The notes under the pieces were generated by a model. The model had not been told where the DNA came from, did not search any database, and saw nothing but the letters and a program-made list of their open reading frames with translations. DNA of 64,000 bases, from assembly GCA_020849765.1 (NCBI GenBank), contig JADLAY010000083.1, positions 1 to 64,000 of the forward strand, read 5' to 3'. The stretch comes from Anaerolineae bacterium (GTDB taxonomy: Bacteria; Chloroflexota; Anaerolineae; Aggregatilineales; Phototrophicaceae). Below, one piece after another: positions 25,086 to 33,610 of this stretch; the first letter of the stretch is position 1, and every line of letters starts with the position of its first letter. The position numbers and the translations under genes are program-made.

Positions 25086-26858
25086 ATGTCACGTTTTAGC
25101 AACAGAATGTTGTGGTTCGTGCTGGTCGCGGCGTTGGTCGCCGTGATGATGCCGACCGTGGCGGTCGTTGCGCAAGACGATCTTCCTGAGGTCCCGCGCG
25201 AGCGGACTCTGATCTCGCAAGGTTGGGATTTCTACAATCAGATCCCATCGGCGGACAACTTCAACCCTTACATTGGCGCCCTCCTGCACAACCGGAACAA
25301 TCTGCACTACACGGTGTATGAAAGCCTGTTCTACTACGATTACACCTCCGGCCAAACCATCCCCTGGCAGGCAGAAGGCTACAGCTACAACGACGATTTC
25401 ACCGAAGTCACCATCAACATCCGCGACGGCGTAACCTGGCAGGATGGCGAACCGTTCACCGCCAACGACGTGGTTTTCACGATCAACATGCTCAAGGCGA
25501 GCGCGCCCGAACTCCAGTTGGCCGCAGCCATGAACGACCGTGTGGCGGACGTGACCGCTCCTGACGACCACACCGTGGTCATCACCCTGACGCGCCCCGG
25601 CCCGCGCTGGGCGCTCGACACGTTTGCGCTCGGCCAGACCGCGCGCTTCATCGTCATGCCGGAACACGTCTGGGCCGACAAAGACCCGAAGACGTTCACC
25701 AACCTCGACATCGAGCAGGGCTGGCCGCTCGGCACCGGGCCGTACAAGCTCGTGCGCACGGGCGACGACTCGGTCGTCTTCGACCGCCTGGATCACTGGT
25801 GGGCGCTTGACGCCGGTCTGGCCGATGCACTGCCCGCGCCGGAACGCATCATCTACGTCCCCGCGACCGTCGAGGCGCTGCCTCAGCTCTACATCAGCAA
25901 CAGCCTGGATATGGGCCGTTCGCTGGCCGTCGGCACCTTTGAAGCCGCTCAACTGCAGAACCCGAACCTGATCGCCTGGAACAGCCAGGGACCTGTTTGG
26001 GGCGCGCCGGATGGCTGCAACTACCGCCTGACCTTCAACAACCAGCGGCCTCCGTTCGACGACGTGGAAATCCACCAGGCCATCGATCACGCGCTCGACC
26101 GCAACGAGATCGTGGCGCTGGCCTACGAAGGCTCGACCATGCCGACCATCGCCCCGCTCGCCTCGTACAGCGGCGTGCAGGCCTACGTGGCTCCGCTGCA
26201 GGACGTGCTCGATGGCTCCGGCGTCGGTGTTTACGACCCGGCCATGACGGCCAGCATCATGGAGAGCAAAGGCTACACGAAGGACGACGAAGGCTACTGG
26301 ATCGATGCTAACGGCGAGCGCTTCGCCTTCTCGATCGTGATGGAGCCGAACAACCCGGCAGGGCCGGTCATCGTCCAGCAGCTCAACGAAGCGGGCTTCG
26401 ACGTACTCGCCGACCCGCAGCAGAGCGCGGCCTTCACTGACGCCGCCGCGGCGGGCACCTTCGACGCCCATCTGTGGGTACACTGCGGCAGCACGTACGA
26501 TCCGTACCTGACGCTGGAACACTACCATAGCAAGTACGTCGTGCCGGAAGGCGAGAGCGTCCGCAGTGTGCGCGCCTACACGCGCTACAGCAATCCTGAG
26601 ATGGATGCGCTGCTCGACCAGATGGAAACGATGGTGCCGTCACCGGATAACGAAGCATACGTGGGTCTGGTCAGCCAGGCGCTGGAAATCTACCTGCGCG
26701 ACCTGCCGGACATTACGCTGGCGGAAGAACTCCAGGTGATCCCGTTCAATACGACCTACTGGACGGGCTGGCCGACGTCGGAGAATCCGTACACGCATCC
26801 GTTCATCCCGTGGGACGGCTTCGCGCTGGCGATCCACGCCATCCAACCGGCTCAGTAA
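25086..26858 (+). CDS. Peptide-type ABC transporter substrate-binding protein (family 5)
   Basis: A 590-residue exported protein. Residues 1-29 form a signal peptide (VLVAALVAVMMPTVAVVAQ). The family-5 layout follows: FNPY near the N-terminus, YESLFYYDY, a DFTEVTINIRDGVTWQDGEPFTANDVVFT strand, GTGPYKLVR and a C-terminal lobe. It should deliver substrate to the divergent dppBCDF-like transporter. GAAGGGAG lies seven bases before the ATG. Confidence 0.9.
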   Translation: MSRFSNRMLWFVLVAALVAVMMPTVAVVAQDDLPEVPRERTLISQGWDFYNQIPSADNFNPYIGALLHNRNNLHYTVYESLFYYDYTSGQTIPWQAEGYSYNDDFTEVTINIRDGVTWQDGEPFTANDVVFTINMLKASAPELQLAAAMNDRVADVTAPDDHTVVITLTRPGPRWALDTFALGQTARFIVMPEHVWADKDPKTFTNLDIEQGWPLGTGPYKLVRTGDDSVVFDRLDHWWALDAGLADALPAPERIIYVPATVEALPQLYISNSLDMGRSLAVGTFEAAQLQNPNLIAWNSQGPVWGAPDGCNYRLTFNNQRPPFDDVEIHQAIDHALDRNEIVALAYEGSTMPTIAPLASYSGVQAYVAPLQDVLDGSGVGVYDPAMTASIMESKGYTKDDEGYWIDANGERFAFSIVMEPNNPAGPVIVQQLNEAGFDVLADPQQSAAFTDAAAAGTFDAHLWVHCGSTYDPYLTLEHYHSKYVVPEGESVRSVRAYTRYSNPEMDALLDQMETMVPSPDNEAYVGLVSQALEIYLRDLPDITLAEELQVIPFNTTYWTGWPTSENPYTHPFIPWDGFALAIHAIQPAQ

Positions 26859-26880
26859 GCGAGACCTTTCTCACCTCCCC

Positions 26881-26911
26881 GCACACCCTGGCGCCCACTG
26901 CCGGGGTGTGC
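26881..26911. terminator. Possible terminator hairpin after the binding-protein gene
   Basis: GCACACCC pairs with GGGTGTGC across a 15-base centre that can itself pair TGGC with GCC(G). It lies 22 bases after the stop. Only a short T-run (GTTTGG) follows, so intrinsic termination is plausible but not certain. Confidence 0.5.
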
Positions 26912-26956
26912 GCGTTTGGTGGGTTGATAGACCGTTCGTAAGGACGAGGCGTGAAA

Positions 26957-27072
26957 CCCTCATCCCCCGGCCCCTTCTCCCTGTAACCGCAAGGTCACCG
27001 AAGGTTGGGCGAAGGGGAGAAATGTGGTTCTGAAAGTCCCTCTCCATTAGGGAGAGGGATTTAGGGTGAGGG
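26957..27072. repeat. Family C G-rich repeat, inverted copy
   Basis: The C-rich run at 26957-26981 is the complement of the four-G-run motif. An insert with CCGCAAGGTCACCGAAGG sits in the first hairpin's loop, and the CCCTCTCC/GGAGAGGG hairpin with GGATTTAGGGTGAGGG follows. Confidence 0.62.
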
Positions 27073-27129
27073 CGAATAGAGCGCGCCCTGTCCACCCCAT
27101 CCCCGGAATCCTCACGCAAAGGTGAACCA

Positions 27130-28524
27130 ATGCCGACCCAAAAACCCAACGTCATCTTCATCACCACCGATCAGCAGCGCTACGACACGATCGCCGCCAA
27201 TGGCTACCCGCACATGATCACGCCGACGCTTGACCGGATGATCGCGGACGGCGTCAACGTCGAGAACTGCTTCGTCCAGAACCCGGTCTGCATGGCCAGC
27301 CGCTCGTCGATCTGGACGGGGCGCTACCCGCAGAACCACGGCGTGACGACCAACGGCATCCAACTGCCGAAGACGGAAGTGACGATGGCGCACACCTTCC
27401 TGCAGAACGGCTATCACACGGCCAACATCGGCAAGCTGCATTTCGTGCCGCACAAGGGCGAAGGCCGCGACCACAGCATCAACGCGACGGTCTACAGCGG
27501 CTACGGCTACGAGTACAACCTCGTCAGCGAAGCGCCCGGTCCCTACCCCGACGACTACATGAGCTGGGTCGAGCGCGAGGCCCCGCAGTACATCGATGGC
27601 GTGCGCTACCGGCTGGCGCAGTCGGTCGGGCCGGAGTCGCTATTCGACCTGTGGGACTTTCAGGCGCCGGAGGAGATCCACAACACGGCCTGGGTGGCGA
27701 CGCAGACGCGCGAATTCCTGCTCAACTATCGCGATCCGCGCCCATTCTTCCTGACGGTTGGCTTCTTCTATCCGCATCCACCGCTCAACCCGCCGCGCTC
27801 CTACGTCGACATGTATGACCCGGCGACGATCCCGATGCCAACGCAGCATCCGAGCGACATGGCGCGCAGCCGCAACGCCGGCGTCAGCGATGAGACGTGG
27901 CGCCAGATGCGGCGCTACTACTACGCGTTGGTGACGCAGATCGACCGCCATCTGGCGACGATCCTGGAGACGCTGCAGGCGGCCGGGCTGGCCGACAACA
28001 CGATCGTCGTCTTCCTGAGCGATCACGGCGAGATGCTCGGCGACCACTGCGAGACGAGCAAGGGGCCGTCGAACTACGACGAGATCCTGCACGTGCCGTG
28101 CATCTTCTACGCGCCGTGGCTGCTGCCGAGCAAGCGGAAGGTCAGCGGTCTGGTCGAGGCGATTGACGTCTTCCCGACCGTGGCCGATCTGTGCGGCGTG
28201 CGTCTGGAGCGCGGCGTCAAGGGGCGCAGCATCGCCGCGGCGCTCAAGGGCGAGACGGACGAGACGCGCCCAGACGTCCTGGCCGAGTACAAGGACACCC
28301 GGAACGGCATTCACGTCAAGACGCTGCGTGACGAGCGCTACAAGTATTTCTACTACGGCGACGGGCGCGAGGTGCTCTACGACCTGGCCGACGCCGACCA
28401 AGAGGTGATCGACCACGCGGCGGAGCCGGAATACGAGCCGACGATCCAGGCGCTGCGCAAGCGCCTGCTCACCCGCCTGATGCAAGCCCAGGACGATCTG
28501 CCGCCCAAGACGCACGATTGGTAG
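27130..28524 (+). CDS. Sulfatase family hydrolase
   Basis: A 464-residue type I sulfatase. The metal-binding N-terminus is NVIFITTDQQRYDT, and the formylglycine motif is C54 in PVCMASRSS (C-x-A-S-R). NHGVTTNG, HFVPHKGEG and LSDHGEMLGDHCETSKGP contribute further metal ligands. No signal peptide is seen, so it is probably cytosolic. Sulfated sugars or phosphonate esters are possible substrates. The Cys needs a maturase encoded elsewhere. It converges with the TetR gene, six bases away. Confidence 0.88.
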   Translation: MPTQKPNVIFITTDQQRYDTIAANGYPHMITPTLDRMIADGVNVENCFVQNPVCMASRSSIWTGRYPQNHGVTTNGIQLPKTEVTMAHTFLQNGYHTANIGKLHFVPHKGEGRDHSINATVYSGYGYEYNLVSEAPGPYPDDYMSWVEREAPQYIDGVRYRLAQSVGPESLFDLWDFQAPEEIHNTAWVATQTREFLLNYRDPRPFFLTVGFFYPHPPLNPPRSYVDMYDPATIPMPTQHPSDMARSRNAGVSDETWRQMRRYYYALVTQIDRHLATILETLQAAGLADNTIVVFLSDHGEMLGDHCETSKGPSNYDEILHVPCIFYAPWLLPSKRKVSGLVEAIDVFPTVADLCGVRLERGVKGRSIAAALKGETDETRPDVLAEYKDTRNGIHVKTLRDERYKYFYYGDGREVLYDLADADQEVIDHAAEPEYEPTIQALRKRLLTRLMQAQDDLPPKTHDW

Positions 28525-28530
28525 GGGTGC

Positions 28531-29304
28531 CTAGTCCGCGCTCGTATTTGCGCGGATGAGCTCGGTCAGTCCGGCCAGGATGCGATCGAGGCCGAATTTC
28601 AGCATGTATTCTGGGTTGGTAATCGCCTGATGCTCCTGCCCCGCCGCCGTCCCGACGCGGCCCGACACGGGAAGATGCATCGAACTCATCACGCTCGCCA
28701 ATATCGGCTCCTGAGTCAACCACCATTCGGCGTCGGAGATACCGCTATCCGCCTGCGTACGCTGGTGCACGATCATCGCGCGGGCGCAGCCTTCGACGTG
28801 CGTCAGAATGATCGTCAGCGCCGCGTCCATCTCGACGTCGCTCAAGCCAAGGCCGTCGAGCGGGCGCAGTTCTGCCTCATATTTCAGTGAGAGGTGCGGC
28901 CCAAAGGCCGGGCGCTCGGTGTAGGTTTGCAGCATCCACGGATGCGCCAGGAACAACGACCAGTTTCGTTGGGCGACGAAGCGCATGGCGTCGCGCCAAT
29001 CGCCCGGCTGCTCGGACGGCTCCTCGACGCGCTGGTAGGCTTCCCCATAGGCAGTATCGAGCATCAGGTCGAGAAGCTCGGTCTTGCCCGGAATGTGGGT
29101 GTAGAGCGACATCGTCCCCACGTCGAGCCGCTGCGCCACGCGCCGCATCGAGAGCGCGTCCAGCCCCTCGGCATCGGCAATTTCCATGGCCGCCATCACA
29201 ATCGCTTTGATCGTCAGGCCGGAGCGCCCCTCCTCGGTATGCGAACCCCAGAGCAGGGATAAGCGGCGCATCGAGTCGGACGTTGCAGTTTTCTTCTTGG
29301 TCAC
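28531..29304 (-). CDS. TetR family transcriptional regulator
   Basis: A 257-residue regulator. The N-terminal HTH is in IVMAAMEIADAEGLDALSMRRVAQRLDVGTMSLYTHIPGKTELLDLMLD; the C-terminal part resembles TetR_C domains of drug-export regulators. The GTG at 29304 is chosen because GGAG lies eight bases upstream; no ATG is better placed. It is divergent from a DrrAB-type export pair, and GTAC-type operator-like sites lie in the gap, so repression of that pair and of itself is expected. Confidence 0.87.
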   Translation of the reverse strand: MTKKKTATSDSMRRLSLLWGSHTEEGRSGLTIKAIVMAAMEIADAEGLDALSMRRVAQRLDVGTMSLYTHIPGKTELLDLMLDTAYGEAYQRVEEPSEQPGDWRDAMRFVAQRNWSLFLAHPWMLQTYTERPAFGPHLSLKYEAELRPLDGLGLSDVEMDAALTIILTHVEGCARAMIVHQRTQADSGISDAEWWLTQEPILASVMSSMHLPVSGRVGTAAGQEHQAITNPEYMLKFGLDRILAGLTELIRANTSAD

Positions 29305-29317
29305 GTCGTTTGCTCCA

Positions 29318-29346
29318 TTGACAACCGTTCCACCAAAGTGTACACT
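29318..29346 (+). promoter_or_regulatory. Sigma70-type promoter for the DrrAB-type operon
   Basis: TTGACA at 29318-29323 and TACACT at 29341-29346 with a 17-base spacer. The expected start site (about 29353) falls between the operator-like palindromes, so a bound TetR dimer would block it. ATTATA at 29351 reads TATAAT on the other strand and may be the -10 for the regulator. Confidence 0.6.
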
Positions 29347-29381
29347 CCCAATTATAGCGTACAGTGTACGGTACAGAGTAC
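29337..29381. promoter_or_regulatory. Cluster of GTAC-centred operator-like palindromes
   Basis: AGTGTACACT (29337-29346) is a perfect palindrome overlapping the -10. GTACAGTGTAC (29359-29369) and GTACAGAGTAC (29371-29381) are two GTAC-N3-GTAC sites 12 bp apart. The arrangement is consistent with cooperative binding of the adjacent TetR protein. Confidence 0.55.
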
Positions 29382-29416
29382 GCAGTAATGATGGCAAGGG
29401 TCAATGGAGCGAGAAT

Positions 29417-30400
29417 GTGAACCGATCAGGATATGCAATCGAGGCCTCTGGGGTGCGTAAGCATTATGCAGGCGGCACTAAGGATGCCGGACTCAACGGG
29501 TTCGACCTGACCGTGCGGCGTGGCTCGGTCTGCGGGCTGCTCGGCCCCAATGGTGCGGGCAAAACCACGGCTATCAGAGTGCTCGCCACCCTGCTCGAAC
29601 TCGACTCTGGGCAGGCGCAGGTGGCCGGGTTCGACGTCACGACGCAGGCGCGCCAGGTGCGCGAGAACATCGGGCTGGTCGGGCAGTACGCCGCCATCGA
29701 CGAAATCATGAGCGGACGGCAAAACCTGATCATGTTCGGGCGGCTCAACCACCTATCGAGCCGCGAAGCGGACAAACGGGCCGACGCGCTGCTCGAACAG
29801 TTCGATCTGGCGGAAGCGGCCAGGTTGCCGGTCGCCAAATACTCCGGTGGGATGCGCCGCCGCCTCGACCTGGCCGTGAGCCTGATCGTCTCACCGCCAG
29901 TGCTGTTCGTGGACGAGCCGACGACAGGACTCGACCCGGTCGGTCGCCGCGAAGTCTGGGCGGCCATTCGCTCGCGCGTCGCGGATGGCACGACGGTGCT
30001 GCTGACGACGCAGTATCTTGAAGAGGCGGATCAGCTTGCGGATCGCATTTCGATGCTCAAAGCCGGGCGCGTGATCGCCGAAGGGACGCCCGACGAACTC
30101 AAGGGGGCCCTGGGTGGCGACTGGCTCGATATCGTGCTGCCCCTCGATACGGATAAGTCCGTCGTCATGCGGATAGTCGAGTCGGTGGCGTCCGGCCCGA
30201 TCCAGGCCGACGATGAGGCGAATCGCATCAGCGTGCCGGTCATCGAGCGCACGCGCGCGCTCGTCACGGTCGCAAGGGCGCTTGCGGACGCGCAGATCGA
30301 GCCGCAAGACCTCTCGCTGCGCCGCCCGACACTGGACGAAGTCTTCATCCACCTGACCAGCACGAACGAACCGGAAGCCCAACTGGAGCCTACTTTATGA
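29417..30400 (+). CDS. Daunorubicin-resistance-type ABC exporter ATPase (DrrA-like)
   Basis: A 327-residue ATPase: Walker A GPNGAGKTT, Q-loop IGLVGQYAAIDEIM, signature YSGGMRRRLDLA, Walker B VLFVDEPTTGLDP and the DrrA-type C-terminal domain ending LDEVFIHLTS. It powers the permease encoded next to export drugs or lipids. The GTG at 29417 is favoured because GGAG lies seven bases upstream. Its last codons overlap the permease start (ATGA). Confidence 0.9.
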   Translation: MNRSGYAIEASGVRKHYAGGTKDAGLNGFDLTVRRGSVCGLLGPNGAGKTTAIRVLATLLELDSGQAQVAGFDVTTQARQVRENIGLVGQYAAIDEIMSGRQNLIMFGRLNHLSSREADKRADALLEQFDLAEAARLPVAKYSGGMRRRLDLAVSLIVSPPVLFVDEPTTGLDPVGRREVWAAIRSRVADGTTVLLTTQYLEEADQLADRISMLKAGRVIAEGTPDELKGALGGDWLDIVLPLDTDKSVVMRIVESVASGPIQADDEANRISVPVIERTRALVTVARALADAQIEPQDLSLRRPTLDEVFIHLTSTNEPEAQLEPTL

Positions 30401-31224
30401 ACAATGCTCTTCCTGCCGCTCGGACGACCCCCATATCGCGCTTTGGCTGGCTGCTGGCCGACGCGTGGACGATTGCGCGGCGCGATTTGCAGCACTGGCG
30501 GCAGCAGCCAGGTGCGGTGATCGTCAACTGGTTCTTCCCGATCATGATCGCGCTCATGTTCGGCCTGCTCTTCGGCGGCGCCATCGCCATGCCGGACGGC
30601 GCGAGCTATTTCGAGTTTCTGATGCCCGGCATGTTCGCCATGACCATGTTTTTTGGCCTGGAGGCGACCATGATCGCCGTCAACACCGATGCCGCAAAAG
30701 GCATCACAGACCGCTTCCGTGCCATGCCGATGAACGCCGCTGCTGTCCTGCTCGGTCGCTGCGTCGCGGACATGATCAGCTCGGCAATCGGCCTGCTGAT
30801 CCTGATGGTCGCGGGTGTGCTGCTGGGCTGGCGCTGGCATGGCCCACTCACGGCAGCGTTGGCCGCCGTCGGGCTGCTGCTTCTGCTGCGCTTCGCGATC
30901 CTGTGGATCGGCATCTTCCTCGGTCTGAGCGCCAAGGGGCCTGAATCGGTGGCGAGCGTTCAGATCCTGATCTGGCCGGTGAGCTTCCTCTCGAACGTGT
31001 TTGTCGATACGGTCACGATGCCCGCCTTGCTGGGTACAATCGCTCAGTGGAATCCGCTCTCGTCGACCGCGACGGCCATCCGCCAGTTGTTCGTCAATCC
31101 CGGCTGGCGGGGCCAGGCATGGATCATCGACAATGCCCAGTTGATGGCCGTCGTCTGGCCGCTGATCCTGATCGCCATCTTCCTGCCACTCTCAGTGCGC
31201 GGATATCGCAAGCTCGGCCGGTAG
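30397..31224 (+). CDS. ABC-2 type exporter permease (DrrB-like)
   Basis: A 275-residue inner-membrane protein with six predicted helices. The N-terminus TIARRDLQHWRQQPGAVIVNWFFPIMIALMFGLLFGGAI and the centre TDAAKGITDRFRAMPMNAAAVLLGR match the ABC-2 family. It overlaps the ATPase gene by four bases and forms the exporter with it. Confidence 0.9.
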   Translation: MNNALPAARTTPISRFGWLLADAWTIARRDLQHWRQQPGAVIVNWFFPIMIALMFGLLFGGAIAMPDGASYFEFLMPGMFAMTMFFGLEATMIAVNTDAAKGITDRFRAMPMNAAAVLLGRCVADMISSAIGLLILMVAGVLLGWRWHGPLTAALAAVGLLLLLRFAILWIGIFLGLSAKGPESVASVQILIWPVSFLSNVFVDTVTMPALLGTIAQWNPLSSTATAIRQLFVNPGWRGQAWIIDNAQLMAVVWPLILIAIFLPLSVRGYRKLGR

Positions 31225-31288
31225 GGCGGCATTCGACGCTGAGCGCAAATAAGCGCGCCCCTTCGATTTGAATCATCTCACGACCACC

Positions 31289-31320
31289 GTACGGGCGGGA
31301 TATACATATCCCGCCCGTAC
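31289..31320. repeat. Family A-type palindrome (GTACGGGCGGGATAT arms)
   Basis: A 32-base palindrome with arms GTACGGGCGGGATAT separated by a short centre. It is closely related to the palindrome at 54-81. Confidence 0.7.
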
Positions 31321-31453
31321 AACCGTCTCATTTGCTAGCCGTGGTCAATTCTCCACCCCCTGGAACAACCGCCGTAGGGAAGCGCAGTTGCACGACCGAT
31401 GCCCCTATCCAGCCAAGTGCTTGACAACCCGATCCAATTCGAGTACAGTTCAG

Positions 31454-31475
31454 CTAACTTACTTCACTGAATGAA
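31454..31475. promoter_or_regulatory. ROK-box, copy 1 (before the regulator gene)
   Basis: CTAACTTAC followed directly by TTCACTGAATGAA; the second part is an inverted repeat (TTCA...TGAA). It ends five bases before the ATG of the ROK gene. A copy with 18 of 22 matching positions lies before the permease gene at 32684-32705. Autoregulation is inferred. Confidence 0.6.
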
Positions 31476-31480
31476 AAAAG

Positions 31481-32671
31481 ATGCGCAAGCCCGAACTCCG
31501 CGGAAATCGCGAATTGATTAAGGCGATGAACCGCAACCTGCTCCTCAACATCATCCGGCGCGAAGGCCAGCTTTCGCGCACGCACCTGATCGAAGTCTCA
31601 GGCCTGAGCGCGGGCGCCGTCTCCCAGATCATCAACGAACTGCTCGACGATCGCTGGCTGCTCGAAATCGGCGAGGGCGAATACACCGGTGGCCGGCGCC
31701 AGATGCTGCTGCGGCTGAACCCGGACGCGGGCTATGCCGTCGGCCTCAAGCTGATGGAGCGGCGCGTCGTCTGCGCGGTGACCAACTTCGAGGGCAACAT
31801 CCTCTACTACGCGGAAAGCCCGGTCGACGGCGACTACCAACCCGGAGTGATGGCGGCGGACATCGCGCGCATCGTCACGACCACGCTCACCGCTGCCCGC
31901 GTCCCCGGCGATCGTGTGCTCGGCGTCGGCATCGGTCTGGCGGGCGTCATCCATCCGCAGCAGGGTATCGTCCATTATTCGCCCTTCCTCGGCTGGCGCG
32001 ACGTGGCCCTGGCGGCGCTCGTGCAGGCCCATCTGCGCCTGCCGGTTTACGTCGAAAACGACGTCAACACGCTCACGCTGAGCGAGCAGCTCTTCGGCGC
32101 GGGCCGCCATCAATCGAACTTCGTCGTCGTCACCATCGGGCGCGGCATCGGCATGGGCATGATCATCAACGGCCAGTTGTACCAGGGATCGCGCGGCGGC
32201 GCGGGCGAGCTGGGCCACATCCTGCTCAACCTGCCGCTGGCCCGCGATCATGGGCTGGAAGCGGGCACGCTCGAAGGCCTGGCCGCCGACCCCGCCGTGC
32301 TGCGTTCGGTCGATGGGCACGTCGAGTCGGCATCACTGGCGCACGTCGTCGATGCCGCGCGGTCGGGTCAGGCGGATGCGCGCCGGGCGCTGGCGCTGAG
32401 CGGCGAATACCTCGGCGTCGGGCTGGCGACGGTCATCAACATCCTGTGCCCGCCGCTGATCATCGTCAGCGGTGAGGGCGTTGTCGCCGGGGATTTCCGG
32501 CTGCGCGCGATGTACGAGGCCATGCGCCGCTACACCTTCAACGGCCTGCTCGACGGCGTCGAAGTCATCGTCAAACCGGCGGACGATCAGACGTGGGCGC
32601 GCGGCGCGGCCAACCTCGCCATCGGCAAGGTGTTCGCCTCGCCGCTGGTCGAGCCGATGGCACAAAAGTAG
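31481..32671 (+). CDS. ROK family transcriptional regulator
   Basis: A 396-residue NagC/Mlc-type regulator. Residues 10-65 are a winged HTH (LSRTHLIEVSGLSAGAVSQIINELL); residues 85-390 are a ROK fold with VGIGLAGVI, YVENDVNTL and GIGMGMIINGQLYQGSRGGAGELGHI. The Cys-rich zinc motif usual after GELGH is missing (the segment reads NLPLARDHGLEAGTLEG), so it differs from typical zinc-containing members and is unlikely to be a kinase. It precedes a sugar ABC operon and a glycosidase gene, which are the likely targets. Confidence 0.88.
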   Translation: MRKPELRGNRELIKAMNRNLLLNIIRREGQLSRTHLIEVSGLSAGAVSQIINELLDDRWLLEIGEGEYTGGRRQMLLRLNPDAGYAVGLKLMERRVVCAVTNFEGNILYYAESPVDGDYQPGVMAADIARIVTTTLTAARVPGDRVLGVGIGLAGVIHPQQGIVHYSPFLGWRDVALAALVQAHLRLPVYVENDVNTLTLSEQLFGAGRHQSNFVVVTIGRGIGMGMIINGQLYQGSRGGAGELGHILLNLPLARDHGLEAGTLEGLAADPAVLRSVDGHVESASLAHVVDAARSGQADARRALALSGEYLGVGLATVINILCPPLIIVSGEGVVAGDFRLRAMYEAMRRYTFNGLLDGVEVIVKPADDQTWARGAANLAIGKVFASPLVEPMAQK

Positions 32672-32683
32672 TCGTTTTTTTCG

Positions 32684-32705
32684 CTAAGTTTTTTCACTGA
32701 GTGAA
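32684..32705. promoter_or_regulatory. ROK-box, copy 2 (before the permease gene)
   Basis: CTAAGTTTT followed by TTCACTGAGTGAA, which is a near-perfect palindrome. It has the same length and element order as the copy at 31454-31475 and begins 12 bases after the ROK stop codon. Confidence 0.6.
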
Positions 32706-32716
32706 GGATGTACCGG

Positions 32717-33610
32717 ATGGCAGGCTTCAGCGGGTTCAACAAGTGGAAATGGGTGTTCATCTTCCTGGCGCCCAGCCTGTTTGGAATCCTCCTGTTCATC
32801 GTCTACCCGATCGGCACGTCGTTGTGGCTGGCTTTCAACGATTGGAATCTGCTGTCGCCGCCGGAGTTCACCGGACTGGCGAACTTCCAGGCGCTGGCCG
32901 TCGACGCCGATTTCTGGCGTGCGCTCGGTTACACACTGCAATTCATCGTCCTCTACGTGCCGTCGGTCTTTGTGCTCGGCCTGGCGCTGGCCCTGTTCCT
33001 CAACCAGAAGGTGCGCGGGATGCTGTTCGTGCGCACGACCACGTTCTTGCCCGTCGTGGCGTCGTGGGTGGTCGTCTCGCTGATCTGGAAATGGATCTTC
33101 AACCCGGCCTACGGGCTGGTCAATTACGGCTTGCAGTTGATCGGCATCACCGGCCCGGCCTGGCTGTTCGAGCCGCAGACAGCGCTCTATGCCATGGTCA
33201 TCACCAGCATCTGGAAGGACGTTGGCTATATCGCCCTGCTCTACCTGGGAGGACTGCAGAACATCTCCGAGACGTACTACGAGGCAGCGCGCATCGACGG
33301 CGCGACCCGCACGCAGTCGCTGCGCCACATCACGCTGCCGCTGCTGACGCCGACCATGTTCTTCGTCGCCATCACGCTGCTGATCAACTATTTCCAGATG
33401 TTCGACCAGGTCTGGCTGATGCCGATGCGCGACAGCGCCGCCGACCGCCAACTCGAGGTGATCGTGACGCAGGTCGTCACCAACGCCTTCAGCTACAACC
33501 GGATGGGCTACGCCTCGGCTATGTCGTGGGTGCTGTTCGCCATCATCTTCGCCATCACCTTCGTCCAGCTCAGATTGCAAAACCGGTGGGTGCATTATGA
33601 ATCTGACTAA
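32717..33610 (+). CDS. Sugar ABC transporter permease (MalF/UgpA type)
   Basis: A 297-residue permease with six helices (start WKWVFIFLAPSLFGILLFIVYPIGTSLWLAF). The EAA loop is YYEAARIDGATRTQSLRHITLPLLTP. The ATG at 32717 is preferred over 32708 because GAAGG lies nine bases upstream of it but directly abuts the earlier one. It overlaps the next permease gene by 14 bases. Confidence 0.9.
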   Translation: MAGFSGFNKWKWVFIFLAPSLFGILLFIVYPIGTSLWLAFNDWNLLSPPEFTGLANFQALAVDADFWRALGYTLQFIVLYVPSVFVLGLALALFLNQKVRGMLFVRTTTFLPVVASWVVVSLIWKWIFNPAYGLVNYGLQLIGITGPAWLFEPQTALYAMVITSIWKDVGYIALLYLGGLQNISETYYEAARIDGATRTQSLRHITLPLLTPTMFFVAITLLINYFQMFDQVWLMPMRDSAADRQLEVIVTQVVTNAFSYNRMGYASAMSWVLFAIIFAITFVQLRLQNRWVHYESD

